Source of the DNA: Chlorops oryzae
Lineage: Eukaryota; Arthropoda; Insecta; Diptera; Chloropidae
Length of the DNA: 64,000 bases
NCBI GenBank assembly: GCA_020466095.1
Contig: CM035808.1
Coordinates: 36,721,502 to 36,785,501 of the forward strand
Direction of reading: 5' to 3'
Shown here: positions 22,482 to 34,384 of the stretch, one piece after another
Position numbering within the stretch: the first letter of the stretch is position 1
Layout of the letters: each line of letters begins with the position of its first letter
Translations under genes and position numbers: made by a program
The notes under the pieces: model-generated
Databases searched by the model: none
The model's input: the letters and a program-made list of their open reading frames with translations, nothing else
What the model was told of the DNA's origin: nothing

Positions 22482-23602
22482 CTAGCAAGGTGTCAATTTT
22501 TTCAATTTTTTCAAAATCGTCCGACAAATCTAAAATCACCTTTTTTTAAAGAAAAATCTTCAGTCTTCGAGTTGAAAAAAAAAAATTTTTTTTTCCATAT
22601 GTATAAGAAAATATGGAGCTATATATGTAGCTTTTTCAGGAAAATTTATTTTATTTATGTTTCGTTTTCATACAAACTAATTAATTAACGGGGGTTATGT
22701 TGATGTTTTTTCATGTGATTGATAAGTCTCTAAAAAAATATATATAAATATTAAATATATCAATAAGGTTTTTGGTCTGTATAGCTTAAAAACCGTAGAA
22801 ATTCGGAAATGCTCATTTCGAAAATCGTTTGCCACACCCTAAAACAAACCCGATTTTATACCAATTTAGTAACCATTTCGGAAAGACCTTCAAATTGCCC
22901 TTTAAAATCTACTTGGCCCAATACAAAAAAATCTTGTTTTTTTTTAGCGTTTTCAGAGCACGATGCCACCCCTTAAAAACACTTTGTTTTGGAAATCGTT
23001 TATACTGTTAATTTTGTCATAATGGTAACTTTCGAAAACCACCTGGTCCACAAAAATTTCTAAGCAAAGGCTGTACTGAAGTAAAATATGTTAACATTTT
23101 TCAATGAAGTTCATACAATCTTGCAATGTAATAAGAAAGAAATTTAAAGTATACTTTTAGGGTAAAAATTTTTCATATGAAAAATTCATTTCAAAAGAAA
23201 AGTTTATACAAATTGTGTGCTCTAACGAAATCAAATGGTTATGAAAACTTCAGAATGTGCCAAGTTTCATCACTTTGCGAACACTCCGTATAGTTTTTAC
23301 ACTCAAATGTATTATGCGATGCCACTGTGTCATGGGAGGAAATTCGAAACGCCCATTTCCCGAGTTTTATCGCTTAAAAAAAAAATGTTCCAAAACAAAA
23401 GTTTATCAGGATGATTCCTAATTCTTAATACATCTATGACTTTTAATCCTATTTATACTTAATCGGTAGCCTAATTAGGGGTGGGTTTTGGTGGTGGTTT
23501 GCTATTTTGCTATTTATAAAGTTTATACTAAATATGTGATCTAATGGAATCATAAAAGAAAAATAAATTTTTTCCAAAACAGGTTTTTTGACACCTTGCT
23601 AG
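22482..23602. mobile_element. 1.1-kb element with CTAGCAAGGTGTCAA ends
   Basis: Perfect 15-bp terminal inverted repeat CTAGCAAGGTGTCAA at 22482-22496 and its complement at 23588-23602. The interior is AT-rich and non-coding, with variants of a 'ttttggaaatcgttt' word repeated. Superfamily unassigned. Confidence 0.65.
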
Positions 23603-24011
23603 ATACAACAAAAGAAAAACGAAAGTAACTAAAAATTTATACTTATTGCAATTCGTTAGTATTCAGGCATGTTTATAAACATGTTCTTGAAAGGAAAAAA
23701 TGCAGCTTAAAGCAACATGTTGAGATTCTACTTTTTAATGGTAAACCAAAAATGTGTTTCAAATGTTGAAATTGAAAATCCAAAAGTGGAATCAATTGGA
23801 ACTGGAATTTTCATTCACTAATCGGACATTGACAAGCCTCCGGTTCTGTGTTAAGCATCTCACGGTTTTACTAACGGCAATGGACAGCTGTAATTTAGAA
23901 TTTAATGTACGTAATGACGAGACATTTTGTTTTTTTGATGGACAGCCATGTAGAATGCTGCTAAAGATTTTCTAATAAAATTTCGGGTTTTCTTCGATAG
24001 GCGCTCACGCA

Positions 24012-24019
24012 TATAAATA
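24012..24019 (+). promoter_or_regulatory. TATA box of YLP1
   Basis: TATAAATA lies 89 bp before the ATG, the spacing shared by the whole cluster. The start site is expected near 24043-24048. Confidence 0.65.
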
Positions 24020-24107
24020 AAAGACAACAATATTCTATAAATTCAGTTATTATAAACAAACGATAGAGCTTGTATCGTTGGTTTCGACTTGCTTGTAACT
24101 CCGAGAA

Positions 24108-24733
24108 ATGGTGAGTTCTTTGACTTAATTCACTTAATAAAAAATAAAAAAACAAACCCGTTGCTGCATTTTTTTCTATAGAATTTGGCATTGATGACAT
24201 TTTTCATCGCCATCGGCATCGTCGTTGGTGACGTTGCTCATTTAGAACGTAATTACTTACCACCCGAGCAGGAGCGACTTGTGGCCTCACCTATTAATCA
24301 AGGATATTTTGTTGGCGGTAAAAGTAGTAGACTGACCGCGGGAAATTGTTTTTCCGAAAGATTAACACAAGCAGCACCAGCCGCGACATTACCCTATCCA
24401 AGCAAGAGAAGAAAATATCCAGCAAATGAAAGTTTTCAGCGTCAAACTCTTCAAACTTTTACCGCACCGACGGCTTTCCAAAATTTACCTGCTCCGGTGC
24501 AAGTTCCAGCTCCAGAGCAGCGATTGACAAACGCTCAAATTAGACTGCCCTCTCGCCAGTATGTGAGCCCCGAAGTCGAAACGGTTGAACCGATCGAAGT
24601 GCAGCAGAGCCTATCCGAACCAGTTAGGTCCTACAGTGCTCCTGCGAGATTATCCTCTTCTGCAGCTTACACGGCTGCAGCAGCATCTCAAAGCGATACG
24701 AAATACTCGGCAGACGGTGGATATGTCTATTAA
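24108..24733 (+). CDS. YLP1: secreted low-complexity YLP protein
   Basis: Exons 24108-24110 (ATG only) and 24182-24733 (stop TAA); junctions ATG|gtgagt and ctatag|AAT; 184 residues. Signal peptide NLALMTFFIAIGIVVG, mature start DVAHLERNYLPP. The rest is low-complexity: rich in Ala, Pro, Ser and Gln, with a basic PSKRRKYP patch, a SYSAPA unit and the C-terminus DTKYSADGGYVY, nearly the same as in YLP5 and YLP6 and ending without a basic tail. YLPP is the YLP-motif type known from fly secreted proteins of unknown function. It is the only plus-strand member, divergent from none and convergent with YLP2. Extracellular matrix, eggshell or cuticle roles are inference. The ATG-only exon explains why a simple reading frame seems to start inside the signal peptide. 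Confidence 0.85.
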
Positions 24734-25513
24734 ATCTACTTTTGAAGTTCTCTTGTGAAGTCAGTTCAGTTTCAGTGCCAATGCAATGCTTGTAGTTAAC
24801 AATAAAATAATTTTGCAAAGAAAAATCCCAATTGGAAATGTCACAACTAAATGTTGTCTAGTGCAAATCGATGGAGATGATATGTTGGAGAGAAGAAGCT
24901 CCTTGCTGTATTTCTGCTACTCCCCAACTACTTTGCGATTAGTTACAAAAATACCAAGACTACTGCCATTTAATTTGTCACCCATTGACCAATACCCACT
25001 TCCAGATTGAAATGCTCCACGAGAAGAACTCCTGTGGTGAATTAGAGGTCGTTTGTCCCATTTGTACCAATTTGTTTTAATTTTTTTTCTACGCTCCTTC
25101 GACATCACTTTTTGCTACTCAAGGTCCAATCAATTGTTATGTAAAAAATACTCCCCATTTTGACTGGTCATATTCCGAGCAACTCTAGAGTAATTTGACC
25201 TCTTCATTATTGTAGGGATATGGAGATCTTTTTATACCATAATCAATCGGGTAAAAATACAGAACATTGGGAAGAATCTTAAAATCTATTTTAAAAATAG
25301 TAACCATAAAAGGCTAGAAGCTTTCGATAAGAACTTCATCAATGTTGAAATTTCATACAGGGAAATAAATCTTATCGCCTAGTCTCATGTATCTGTAACA
25401 TGTTTTTTTTTTTTTTCAATAGAAGCTGCCAGGGTTAACAACATTTCAACTATAGATTGCGAAAATAACATCGAACGGTTTTTATTTTATTGAATAACAT
25501 CATAGCAAAATAC
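24734..25513. other. Interval between YLP1 and YLP2
   Basis: Holds the convergent 3' ends. An AATAAA follows YLP1 at about 24803. The stretch 25030-25185 is the uninterrupted copy of the dispersed repeat at 18390-18790, in inverted orientation. No gene seen. Confidence 0.6.
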
Positions 25514-27949
25514 TTAACGTGATGGCTTTTTCCTTTGGTATGTATATCCACCATTGGGGTCGTATTGGTTACCAAGGTTGGAGTCTTCTTGAACTGTAAT
25601 GGGGTGGTCGAATATTTCAGTCATTTGTGATTCAAACTGCCTTGAATTTGATGGGACAGCAGCATGGTGGCTAGCATCGTCTTGCTGGCTTTCGATGCTC
25701 TCAGGAGTTGAGTCAAAAGTTTGAATGTCATTTTGGGTTTGTATCGTCGGATCGAGATCGGAGTTAATGACCTTATTGGGTGCACCGGGTTTTGAAATTG
25801 AATCTATGTATGTGTAATCGAAGTCACCATCGGACGGTGAACTTTGTTTTGAGGATAGTTCGTTGAAATCTTGTTTTTTCTGTACAAATGGAACTCTATC
25901 GTTGATAGCAACACCATCAGATGATGCCGAAGGTAACACTTCGTGGCTTTCCTTCGTTATAGGAATTGATGAATTGGGCTCAGGAATTTGAGATGATTCA
26001 ACTGATTGCTGTTTTGAATATTTTCGTTCAAATGCTGATGGCTTCTTTAGGTTCTGATGCGTCACTTCGTTTTGTGCAAAGTATATCTGGAAGCTAGACA
26101 TTTTACTGGGATCAAAGTTAATCGGAGCTTGTTGTTGAGCGCTGGGTGGTGCTGAATGGTAATGCTGATTCGGTGGTTGTGGTGAATCGGTTTGTATTAT
26201 AGTTTCTGATGTCTGAGCTTGAGTATTGACTTGTTGAATTTGAGTTGATATTGGTGCGGAAGTACCTGGAGAGTTGCCCTCTTGTTGAGCAGGAGGAGGA
26301 GGAGGAGGATCAGCTGAACTATGAGCTGGCACAGAAATAGTTTGAGAGGAATACGATTGTTGGTTGGTGTTCGGGACATTTTGATTGTGGTGTATGGCAA
26401 AAGGTGGTAGGTAGCCATTCGTATTTCTAGATGAGGGGAAATTGACTCTTCCAGTATTCTGTGGAAGTGGGGGTGGAGGCACAAACGCGTTGTAATCAAA
26501 ATGTGCTTGTGAGGTTGAATATTGTTGTGCGGGAGTTTGTTTTGATGCTTGGGTATGTTGAGAAATTTCCATTTGCGTTGGATTCGGTAGTAGGAGGTCT
26601 CGTTTAATCCATCCCAGCAGATCAGGCAGTTGCATAGGTTCGGAGTGGACTAACTTTTGCTTAGTTTCCGTGTTAGAATTGAATCCTTCTTGTCTTGTAT
26701 CAGTAGATGCAGGCAAGTAGCTCCTTAAAACTGAGTTTTGAGGGGCGTAAGTCCTTGGTTCGGTTATTGGATGTGAAAATAATGGTTGAGTTGGCGTTTC
26801 ACCTTCTAAGTGGGTCTGTTGAACTGTAATTGGTGAATGGAACGATTGTTGAATTGCAAGTGGGGAGTCAAAAGTCTGTTGCCTTCCAGCGGAAGGTACC
26901 AATGATTTTCCAGGTTCGTTTGGAGCTGCATGTACATTGAATTGATGATTTTGAGAGTGGGCTAATACGGACTGTTGAGTTGGAACTGGAGAAATGAAGG
27001 CTTGTTGCTCTTGAGGTCGAATTGCAGAGACAAAGAATTGTTGATTTGGATGATTAGATGAATGTCTCTGTTTTTCCGGTGCTGGAGTTGAATAAATAAA
27101 TTGCTGCACTGATGCTGGTGAGGATTGTGTTAGCCGGATCGGCTGTAAAGTTGCTGAAGAAGAATAAGTTTGTTTTCCGGGTGGCAGGTATCCCTCACGT
27201 TTGGGCTCAAGCGGGGTAGATATGTAGGCTTCTTGAATTGTGTGTTGTCTCTCCAGATTTGCGGATTGATGGGAAATTGATGGTTGTTGTTTCCGAGGTT
27301 CTGATAACTGCTGCTGTTGATTTAGAGTTGGTGGCAAGTAACCTTCTTGCTCAACTTGTGGAAATGACGCTGGATTTTGGAATATTTCTTGAAACTGAGG
27401 AGCAGGTTGAGATCTCTGCTCGTGAGCTTGAGCTTCATAAGGTGGCTCATTGGCGCTTGAAGTCGTCACTAAATTCTGTCGAATGGTTTCGATCGGTTGG
27501 TTATAGGTCTGTTGGGGAGAAACTGTCGGCACTTGGTATTGTTGAATTAGTCGTTCTGGTGGTAAATACGCTCTGGAATTGTATATTGATATCACTTGTG
27601 GCGGCGGTTGGATGTGAACAGTTGAAGATGCCACCGCATTTAATTGCTGGTGTGGGAGAAATGTTGAAGGTTGCGCGAATTGTGGCGTTACGAAAGGCTG
27701 CCTCCGTTGATTTGATATGCTGATCTGATGCAATGGAACTTCCGTTTGCACTGTAAAGCTAGCGATTTCAATCGATGGTTTAATTGATTCTATTCGAGGG
27801 TGAAAGAACCGATGAGGCGTTAAATGACTAGCATCTGGTTTAGCCCAACCGATTGCAACGACAAAATTGAATAACAGAAACCTTTGCTGGGGGGAAAATA
27901 AATATTAAAAAAATGGTTCAAAAAATTGGATTTTATTTTGGCATACCAT
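25514..27949 (-). CDS. YLP2: long secreted Gln/Pro/Ser-rich YLP protein
   Basis: Exons 27949-27947 (ATG only) and 27886-25514 (stop TAA); junctions ATG|gtatgc and ccccag|CAA; 60-bp intron; 791 residues. Signal peptide QRFLLFNFVVAIGWA, then KPDASHLTPHR, matching the D-(V/A)-S-H-L start of the family. The body is disordered and rich in Gln, Pro and Ser, with YLPP units (AYLPPER, GYLPPTL, GYLPPGK, GYLPPFA) and Pro runs. The C-terminus NQYDPNGGYTYQRKKPSR is the family ending plus a basic tail. It has almost no cysteine, so cross-linking, if any, would be through Tyr or Gln/Lys. Likely a structural secreted protein; no enzyme domain is seen. The frame is open over 2.3 kb, strong evidence that it is coding. 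Confidence 0.88.
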
Positions 27950-28042
27950 TTTTTCGCTAATGTCGATGTAATCCTGAGTACTGCGAAGTAGACTCCACGA
28001 ATTTGAATGCCCAACTGATGAGCTGCTTCTTTGAAGCTTAAC

Positions 28043-28050
28043 AATTTATA
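28043..28050 (-). promoter_or_regulatory. TATA box of YLP2
   Basis: TATAAATT on the minus strand, about 94 bp before the ATG at 27949. Confidence 0.6.
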
Positions 28051-28959
28051 GAGGTATTAAGCATTTTGTAAGGCCAACACTGCCGCCGGATATGAGCAAA
28101 CAGTCCATATATTTGGTGGCCAACAGTCCGACGAATGCACAGCAGTGACAGAGTATTCCATCAGATATGGAACTTCAAAGAAAGGTAGCAAAAAAGCTCG
28201 ATGTGAACAATCGGAAATCAACGTTTAATATGATCAAAAAAAAAAAAAATGATACAAAACCGAGATAGTCTGGTCTTAAGAGCTCAGACGCATTACGAAA
28301 AAAAAAAATTTTTTTGGGGTGGAAATTTTCAAAGAAATTTATTTGAGAATTTATTCAATTTCAAATGGGTCAAGGTGTCAAAAATTGAAACGCCCAAGAG
28401 CTTATGAGCTAACTGACTAATGTCATAATCAAGTTAACGCGTTCAGCTATGGACTAAGCCGACCGGGCTTGCATTTATGTAGGTGTGTCTGTGTGTGTGA
28501 TTGGGGGCATTTTCCTCGACCATGTCAAGCGTTCATCGCTCTCTTTCTTTTTTGCCACCTTTCATTGTGCTTCGTGTTGCATGTAACACTCAAAACATGA
28601 AAACAAATAAACGAAACATACACATTTCTCCGTTTGGGCCAACGTTTTTTGACTTAATTTAATCAGACTCTTAAAATAGAAGGTATAAAAAAGGTGGCAA
28701 CTTTGACTCATAAGAGTGGGGATTTTGAAAAAATTAAATTTTAATCCCAAAAACCGCACAAATTGTTTATTCCACTGGTAGCAAAACAAAAAACTTATTT
28801 ACTCGTAATTTATTAGCTACGATCGGGTTTGCGTAGAGTTGGCTGAAAGTCGTTAAATCATTGAAGGAATAGTGACAGATCCGCTATATATAGTATATGT
28901 ATGTCTAACTGTGTATTTCTATATTTATTTTAACGCTTTACTGCATGATATCTTAAGCA

Positions 28960-29660
28960 AATAAGGGTGTTATAGTCAGGAAAACCTGACCATACAAAAG
29001 CCGTCCTCAGATAAACTGTTAGCTATATAAATTTCAATCGGAGTGTTATACCTATATAAATTCAAACTCCAAATTTTATCGATGTATACAGCCCGATTCT
29101 GAATATTCCCGGGGAGTTTACTTTTCTCAACACAAAATACCCATTCCTCATCAAATTTCTTCTTTAAAATATTTAAAAAAGGAGAAGTTTACTCTCGAGA
29201 AAAGTGTAAATTCCCGGCAATTCATTCCCCGGGAATATTCAGAGTCGGTCTGATATCGAAAAATTCAGATTTTAGAGCAATTTTGCGAGTTTTGTGCCAG
29301 ACCTCAGTCGACTTTAGTAAATGTCCCATTTGAATTTGGGATGCGAAAATTTTTGAAAAACACCCTTTTGCCACGCCCACTTTTACAATTTTTGGAAAAT
29401 ATATTTAGTGTCCTTCAATATGCTAACATGTTAAATTTCATCGAAATACTTCAAAAAAATCAGGTTTCAAAGCAGTTTTTGTGATTTTCATAACAGACCT
29501 TAGTACTGGAGTACCCTTAAAATGGTCTGATATGGTCCATTCTTAAACATGTTCTTACTCACGTCCCCGCCAAACGCGCGTACGAAATTTCATCAAGATA
29601 GCTCAACTCCATCGATAAGAAAACTGTATACAGACGGAATGACAGGCGGACATGGTTCAA
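28960..29660 (+). repeat. Dispersed non-coding repeat family D, copy 1
   Basis: Starts near 'gttatagtcagg', includes 'ttgccacgcccactttt' and ends near 'gtatacagacgg...ggcggacatgg'. The same order of words occurs inverted at 57200-57590 and again at 60160-60610. The hairpin at 29092-29249 lies inside this copy. Confidence 0.7.
29092..29249. mobile_element. Hairpin MITE
   Basis: Inverted arms ccgattctgaatattcccgg and the near complement (ccgggaatattcagagtcgg), with the 'agtttac' and 'gtaaa' words also inverted inside. About 158 bp, non-coding. Confidence 0.65.
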
Positions 29661-30304
29661 GGTGCTACACACAACCGCACAAACCCAGCAGGAACCCAGC
29701 AGTTATTTAGGTAGTGCATTACCAAAGAAATTCACTTTTTCATAGATGAAGTAGAAATGCAAAATTGGAATGCAAAATAAATTGCATAAATTTGCATGGA
29801 GAGGTAATCGAAAAGGTAATGTGTTGCGTAGCATGTTCACTCCCAAAGCAAAGCGTTACATACTTCTATAGCATTACTTCAGAATGCAAATAGTAATGGA
29901 ATACAAAATCAAGTATATTCGATTACTTTCATACAACTGGTAATGCAAATAGGCATGCATTACATTCGCCGTGTTAAAAATAATGCCATTATACTAAACC
30001 TTTTGCATTACCCTTTGGAATGCCATCGGTTACAAATAACTTCAAATCAAGACACGCAAACATATGGAAGCACGTACAATGAAGAGCGCAGTCGATTGAA
30101 AGTGGTTCCGTATGCCTGGATGTGTTGAATATTTGCAAGATTACGGACCGGTCAATCCTTCAATCTTCCAATTCGTGATTAAATTGCACTTCCATTTATC
30201 AAAAAGTCGTCATCGGAGGAGATCTAAACTCCATTCGTGTGAACTCCAAAAAAAAGGTTCTGGTTAAAATTTTAATTATTTTATTTTTTCAGACTTTAGT
30301 ACCA

Positions 30305-31134
30305 TCAAAACGTATTGAAGGCCATAGCCGGCTTTTCATACAAATAACCATCTTTTGACTTTTCAACGTCGATTTCATCCGCTGCTATCCGCGGACCGCT
30401 GAGTAACCCTAAGATAGTCCCCAGTTGTTCGATTCCGAAATTCTGTTGAGATGAACTTATTTGTGGAAAATTAACATTTGGTAGAAACTGAGGAATTTGG
30501 TTAGGGATTTGGAAGTTGACTCCATTCACAGGTCGCCCTTGAAATCCGGGATAGCTGCCGACACCTTGTAAGCCAGGATTAAAGAGCTGTTGTCCGAAAT
30601 TTGCTCCAGGAAATCCGAAACCTTGAGAGTAATTTGGTGCATATACTTGTTGATTATTTGGAAATCCTTGAAATCCAGCTTGCTGCGGAAATACTGGGAA
30701 ATTTGGCTGCCCACCATTGGGAAATCCTTGCGATCCGGCTTGTTGTGGAAACACTGGAAAGCCCGGTTGCCCACCATTTGGAAATCCTTGATATGAAGGC
30801 TGTTGGCCTGGGAAGCCCGGTTGCCCACCGTTTGGAACTAACAAAATCGCGCTTCCTCCTGGCACAAACTGTCCTGGAAACGGAAAAGGATCCTGGGTTT
30901 GAGTTTCGGTTTCGGGTGCTTCATTTACTATTTTCGACTCGTTCTTATCGTTGGCAATGTCTCGTCCTCCTCCGATCGTGTCATCTTGCTGCCGTAGCAG
31001 TTCTCTAACATCAGCATTGATTGTTAGGAATATCGTTGAGAGTATCAAAAGTGGGATTTGCTGTTCGATAAGGAAATGGAAGGAAGTCGTAGAAGAGTTA
31101 AAATGGATTTCTTTTTCTCCAGACTTACCATCAT
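30305..31134 (-). CDS. YLP3: secreted Gly/Phe/Pro/Gln repeat protein, diverged cluster member
   Basis: Exons 31134-31129 (ATG ATG) and 31060-30305 (stop TGA/TAA type end after AFNTF); junctions ATG|gtaagt and aacag|CAA; 68-bp intron; 253 residues. Signal peptide MMQIPLLILSTIFLTINA, then DVRELLRQ, echoing DVSHL. The middle carries about three 20-residue units of the type GFPNGGQPxFPVFPQQAG, then Phe/Gln/Asn-rich sequence. The C-terminus has DGYLYEKP, the counterpart of GGYVYRRK. It lacks YLPP units, so its membership rests on gene design, both termini and position. Likely a structural matrix protein; resemblance to Gly-Tyr/Phe cuticle proteins is general composition only. Confidence 0.82.
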
Positions 31135-31221
31135 CGTTCTCTATTTTCTTCTTCTTCTGATGAACTGTTTCGTGTGAATGAACTTCATAGACTGAAGAAT
31201 ATCTTTGGTCTGCCTAATGTT

Positions 31222-31227
31222 CTTATA
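31222..31227 (-). promoter_or_regulatory. TATA box of YLP3
   Basis: TATAAG on the minus strand about 90 bp before the ATG pair. Confidence 0.55.
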
Positions 31228-31433
31228 CTTGAATTTAAACTGGCACAAATTCCCTTTTCGGTTGTTGTAAAGTGACTGACCCAAGCCTAGGTTAAAGACT
31301 GATTGATGGCTTCCATTGATCCAATGTGTAACGTGGTCAAGTCAACACTCTTTTCAAAGCCTCTATGCCAAAGTGTTGGCATTGTCGTGTTTAACTTAAC
31401 TTGTTACTTTGCAAAGCTCTAAAAGAATGTTAA

Positions 31434-31574
31434 CCCTTTCACCACTTTACTGTTCTCATATGAAGTGTTTGAAAACGACTTTTTCTTATTGACTTTATCC
31501 TTTTTGAAAGGACATATTTTGAGAATTGATAAAGCACCAATGATATGTTGTTGTCCCAAATGGTAATGAATGGG
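31434..31574. mobile_element. TTAA-flanked MITE (piggyBac type)
   Basis: TTAA at 31430-31433 and 31575-31578; the element begins CCCTTTCACCA and ends AATGAATGGG, a short imperfect inverted end. TTAA with CCC ends is the piggyBac signature. Non-coding. Confidence 0.55.
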
Positions 31575-32322
31575 TTAATAGAGAATGAATTGGTCGCCAG
31601 AGGATACATAAGTAAATAATAAATTAGAAGTGAATTCCAGAAGAAAAAAAAAAATAAACAATTTTATTTCGCAATGTCTCACTGCAACCATACCGTCCCT
31701 TTATTTATAGCGCTTCAATAGTTCTTTAAGACCGAAACCATCGATTTCATATTAAGAGCGATAAAAAAATTTTAACCTTTGTTGTTCTTGGAGTTAACCA
31801 TAAAATGCTAATTTTGTGTCACACAAAAGCAACACGAGAGCCAAATAAAGAAATTGACCAATATTTTAATAATTTCTGTCTTTCGCTCTTTCGTTGCTTT
31901 CTTTGATGTTTTTAAGCATACGGTGATCTATGTATATATGTAGATATATGAACTGAAACTTAGTTCTCAGCTTTGCATTCTCAAAGAAGATTTAGCTGAA
32001 AAGTCTCGTTAATTTCAAAGGTATATTATTTGTATGAATTGGCTGTTGTTGATATTTTAACCCTTTCGAGACCGTATTAAAACTATATTATTTAAAGTTT
32101 CGATGTTTTCAATAAGCTGTCAAAGACTAGAAGTTTAGATAAGAAAGCGTTAATGTATATATCAGATAGATGGGTGGTTTTCCTGGTCACGCTGATTGTT
32201 TCAATATATATTTTGAATGATCTCGGATGGCTCTGGACGTTACACACAATATTTTAAGAACAAACATACTCTTGCGCTAGCAGGTACAAAAATAAATTAC
32301 AAAAGCTCTCTTTTTGACTACC

Positions 32323-33430
32323 CCCAAGTAGCAAAATAGGTCGAAAATTGGTAAATTCTTACCTATATTAGGTCAGAATATTTACTTGACCTAACCTAAA
32401 TAGGTAGAAATTACGTCGATTCGACGTCGAGTCGACGTAAGTGGGGAATAGATTGGAAGTCGATTGGCGGTAATAATAGGTCATAATAGGGCATTTCGAC
32501 TTCAAAGTCAGGGCGAAAAGAAGTCCCGTTTACCTAATATTAGTCGAAAAGAAGTCGCAATGACCAATTTTCGACCTAATTGGACTTATGAGTAAAACGA
32601 AAGAGAACGTAAAAGGAAACGAAAAAAGTGAGAGAGAGAGTAACAGAGAAAGATATAAATACATATCTTACTCAGTCATTCGTATTACTCGAAAGCAGAA
32701 ATGAACGAGAGATTTTCTTCTTCGTGTGTCTTAAGAAATAAATAATAAATAAAATATGGACTTCATTAAAAATTATTTTGCGCTTAATAAGTCCCAAAAA
32801 CATATGCCCGCTGAGATTTTTCGTGAAAGTGTTCCTTCTACTTCTTCATTTTTAAGGGGCTTTCTCATTGATGGAAATTAAATAAATATTGCTTGAAAAA
32901 AATTGTTTTTCTTAAAGAAAAAACATATGCAGAAGAATAATTCTCAATTTGCCATTCGAAAAACATGGCGGAGCTCGACCTATTTTGACCTATTTCGACT
33001 TTAAAGTCAAACGACTATGAAGTCCAAAAATCAAGTCCGCTCGACTTTGAAGTCGAAGCATGCAACAAAATAAGTCAACTTTTGACCCTATTTCGCCCTA
33101 CAAGTCAAACGGACTTTAAAGTCGAATTTTAGTCAAAAAATTGGTCTGTTTGCCTTGAAAAATTACCTAATTTGGAATTCAAAGTTAAGTCAATTTTAAG
33201 TCACTCAATAGGGAATTTTTTTACCTATTTTCGACCAAAATTCGACTTGGAAGTCGAAGCGACTTTGAAGTCATGAAATAGGTAGAATAGAGGTAATTTG
33301 GACCTTCGAAACGGACTTTTAAGTTAGGTCATATTTAAGGCCGGAAAATAGGTCAGAAATAGGGTACTTTCAACAAAAATAGGTCGATTCGACTTGCTGC
33401 TGGTCGAATCTCTCTATTTTGCTGCTTGGG
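32323..33430. mobile_element. 1.1-kb non-autonomous element saturated with GTCGA/TCGAC words
   Basis: Inverted ends CCCAAGTAGCAAAATAG (32323) and its near complement ending GCTTGGG (33430). The interior is built from diverged 'tagGTCgaaat', 'gaaGTCgaa' and 'aagTCGAc' words in both orientations, dozens in all, with a ctcagtcattcg block and short unrelated inserts. No transposase frame. Confidence 0.7.
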
Positions 33431-34384
33431 CCATAGATCTTTAACTTCTAAGAACTCAGGGACAATCAATCCTGCTGCTGTTTCTCTTCGTTTATGTCAT
33501 ATCGCATCTCCTCCACAAAGGAATCACAAGTCAAAATTTGTGGATCTTGTTCATAAGCAGTGCCGCCCACCACTACATTTACTAAATGCGTTTGTATGCG
33601 TGCACATTACACAGCGAGAAACAGTTGTGGATGTTTTCATACAAAATTGAATAATTTTTTCTTAGAGCCGAAAAATGTTTTTCCAAATTTTCCAAAAAAG
33701 CAAAGTATAATAAATATCGAAAACTATCTATAAATACGTACCGATAATCTTCTTAGTCGATGTAATAGAAGTCGATACATTTTTAGGTATCGCTCATCAC
33801 TCACACCTTGCGGGAACACTGATAAAGGCATGACCACATGCGACAGTATTATGTGTCTGATTTTATGAAGTAAATGAGAATTATACGAAATTTCCGAAAA
33901 TCCCTCATGAATTGTTTATTAATGCATGTATTTGGTCGTTTTCTTTTTTCAGTGTTTTTCTTTGGCTAAAATCATGAATCCTCTTGTAGTTTTTGATAAT
34001 TTTAAAACTTTTCAGGGTCATTCTTCTTACTTTTAGCTCTTTGTAGGTAATTAAGGTGCTCCCAAATTCAATTCTTAGATGAAATGTAGGTAGATTATGG
34101 GTAGAATTGCCACCTCATACCGATTTATGAGTTTCTTGAAGCGTTTGTGGGCAGCTTTAAGAGTTGGAGTCCTGGAATTCTCTTCGCTATCAAATTAAAT
34201 TCATTGAAAATGTTGGATTTTTGATTAAATGAAAAAATTTATTTACGCACGCACGCAATTAGAAAAAAATCAACTATTAAATAAATTTCAACGCCGGGCG
34301 AGAAAACATTTTATAATATCAATAAGAGGAATTATCGTAAAATGAGTTTCCGAATCTCTTTCTCGTCGTTCCGCTCTATTTGTC

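Larger units (their letters stand above)
17647..24011. other. Gene-free interval between yl and the YLP cluster
   Basis: It should hold the yl 5' UTR and promoter next to 17647, but no clear TATA box was identified. The rest is AT-rich sequence with four recognisable small transposons, listed separately. Open frames such as 22009-22377 have no recognisable features and lie in transposon-rich DNA; they are not annotated as genes. Confidence 0.7.
28051..30304. other. Interval between YLP2 and YLP3
   Basis: No gene. It contains the dispersed repeat at 28960-29660, a hairpin at 29092-29249, and words such as 'gtaatgcaaa' scattered over 29720-30020. AACCCAGCAG at 29684-29700 resembles the CCCAG transposon ends, but no partner end was found. 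Confidence 0.6.
31135..34237. other. Interval between YLP3 and the YLP4 duplication
   Basis: No gene. It holds a TTAA-flanked MITE, a 1.1-kb CCCAAG-ended element and the start of the segmental duplication (33541 on). Confidence 0.65.

Noticed and set aside
29684..29700. CCCAGCAG words as a transposon end
   Set aside because: No complementary partner end was found within several kilobases.
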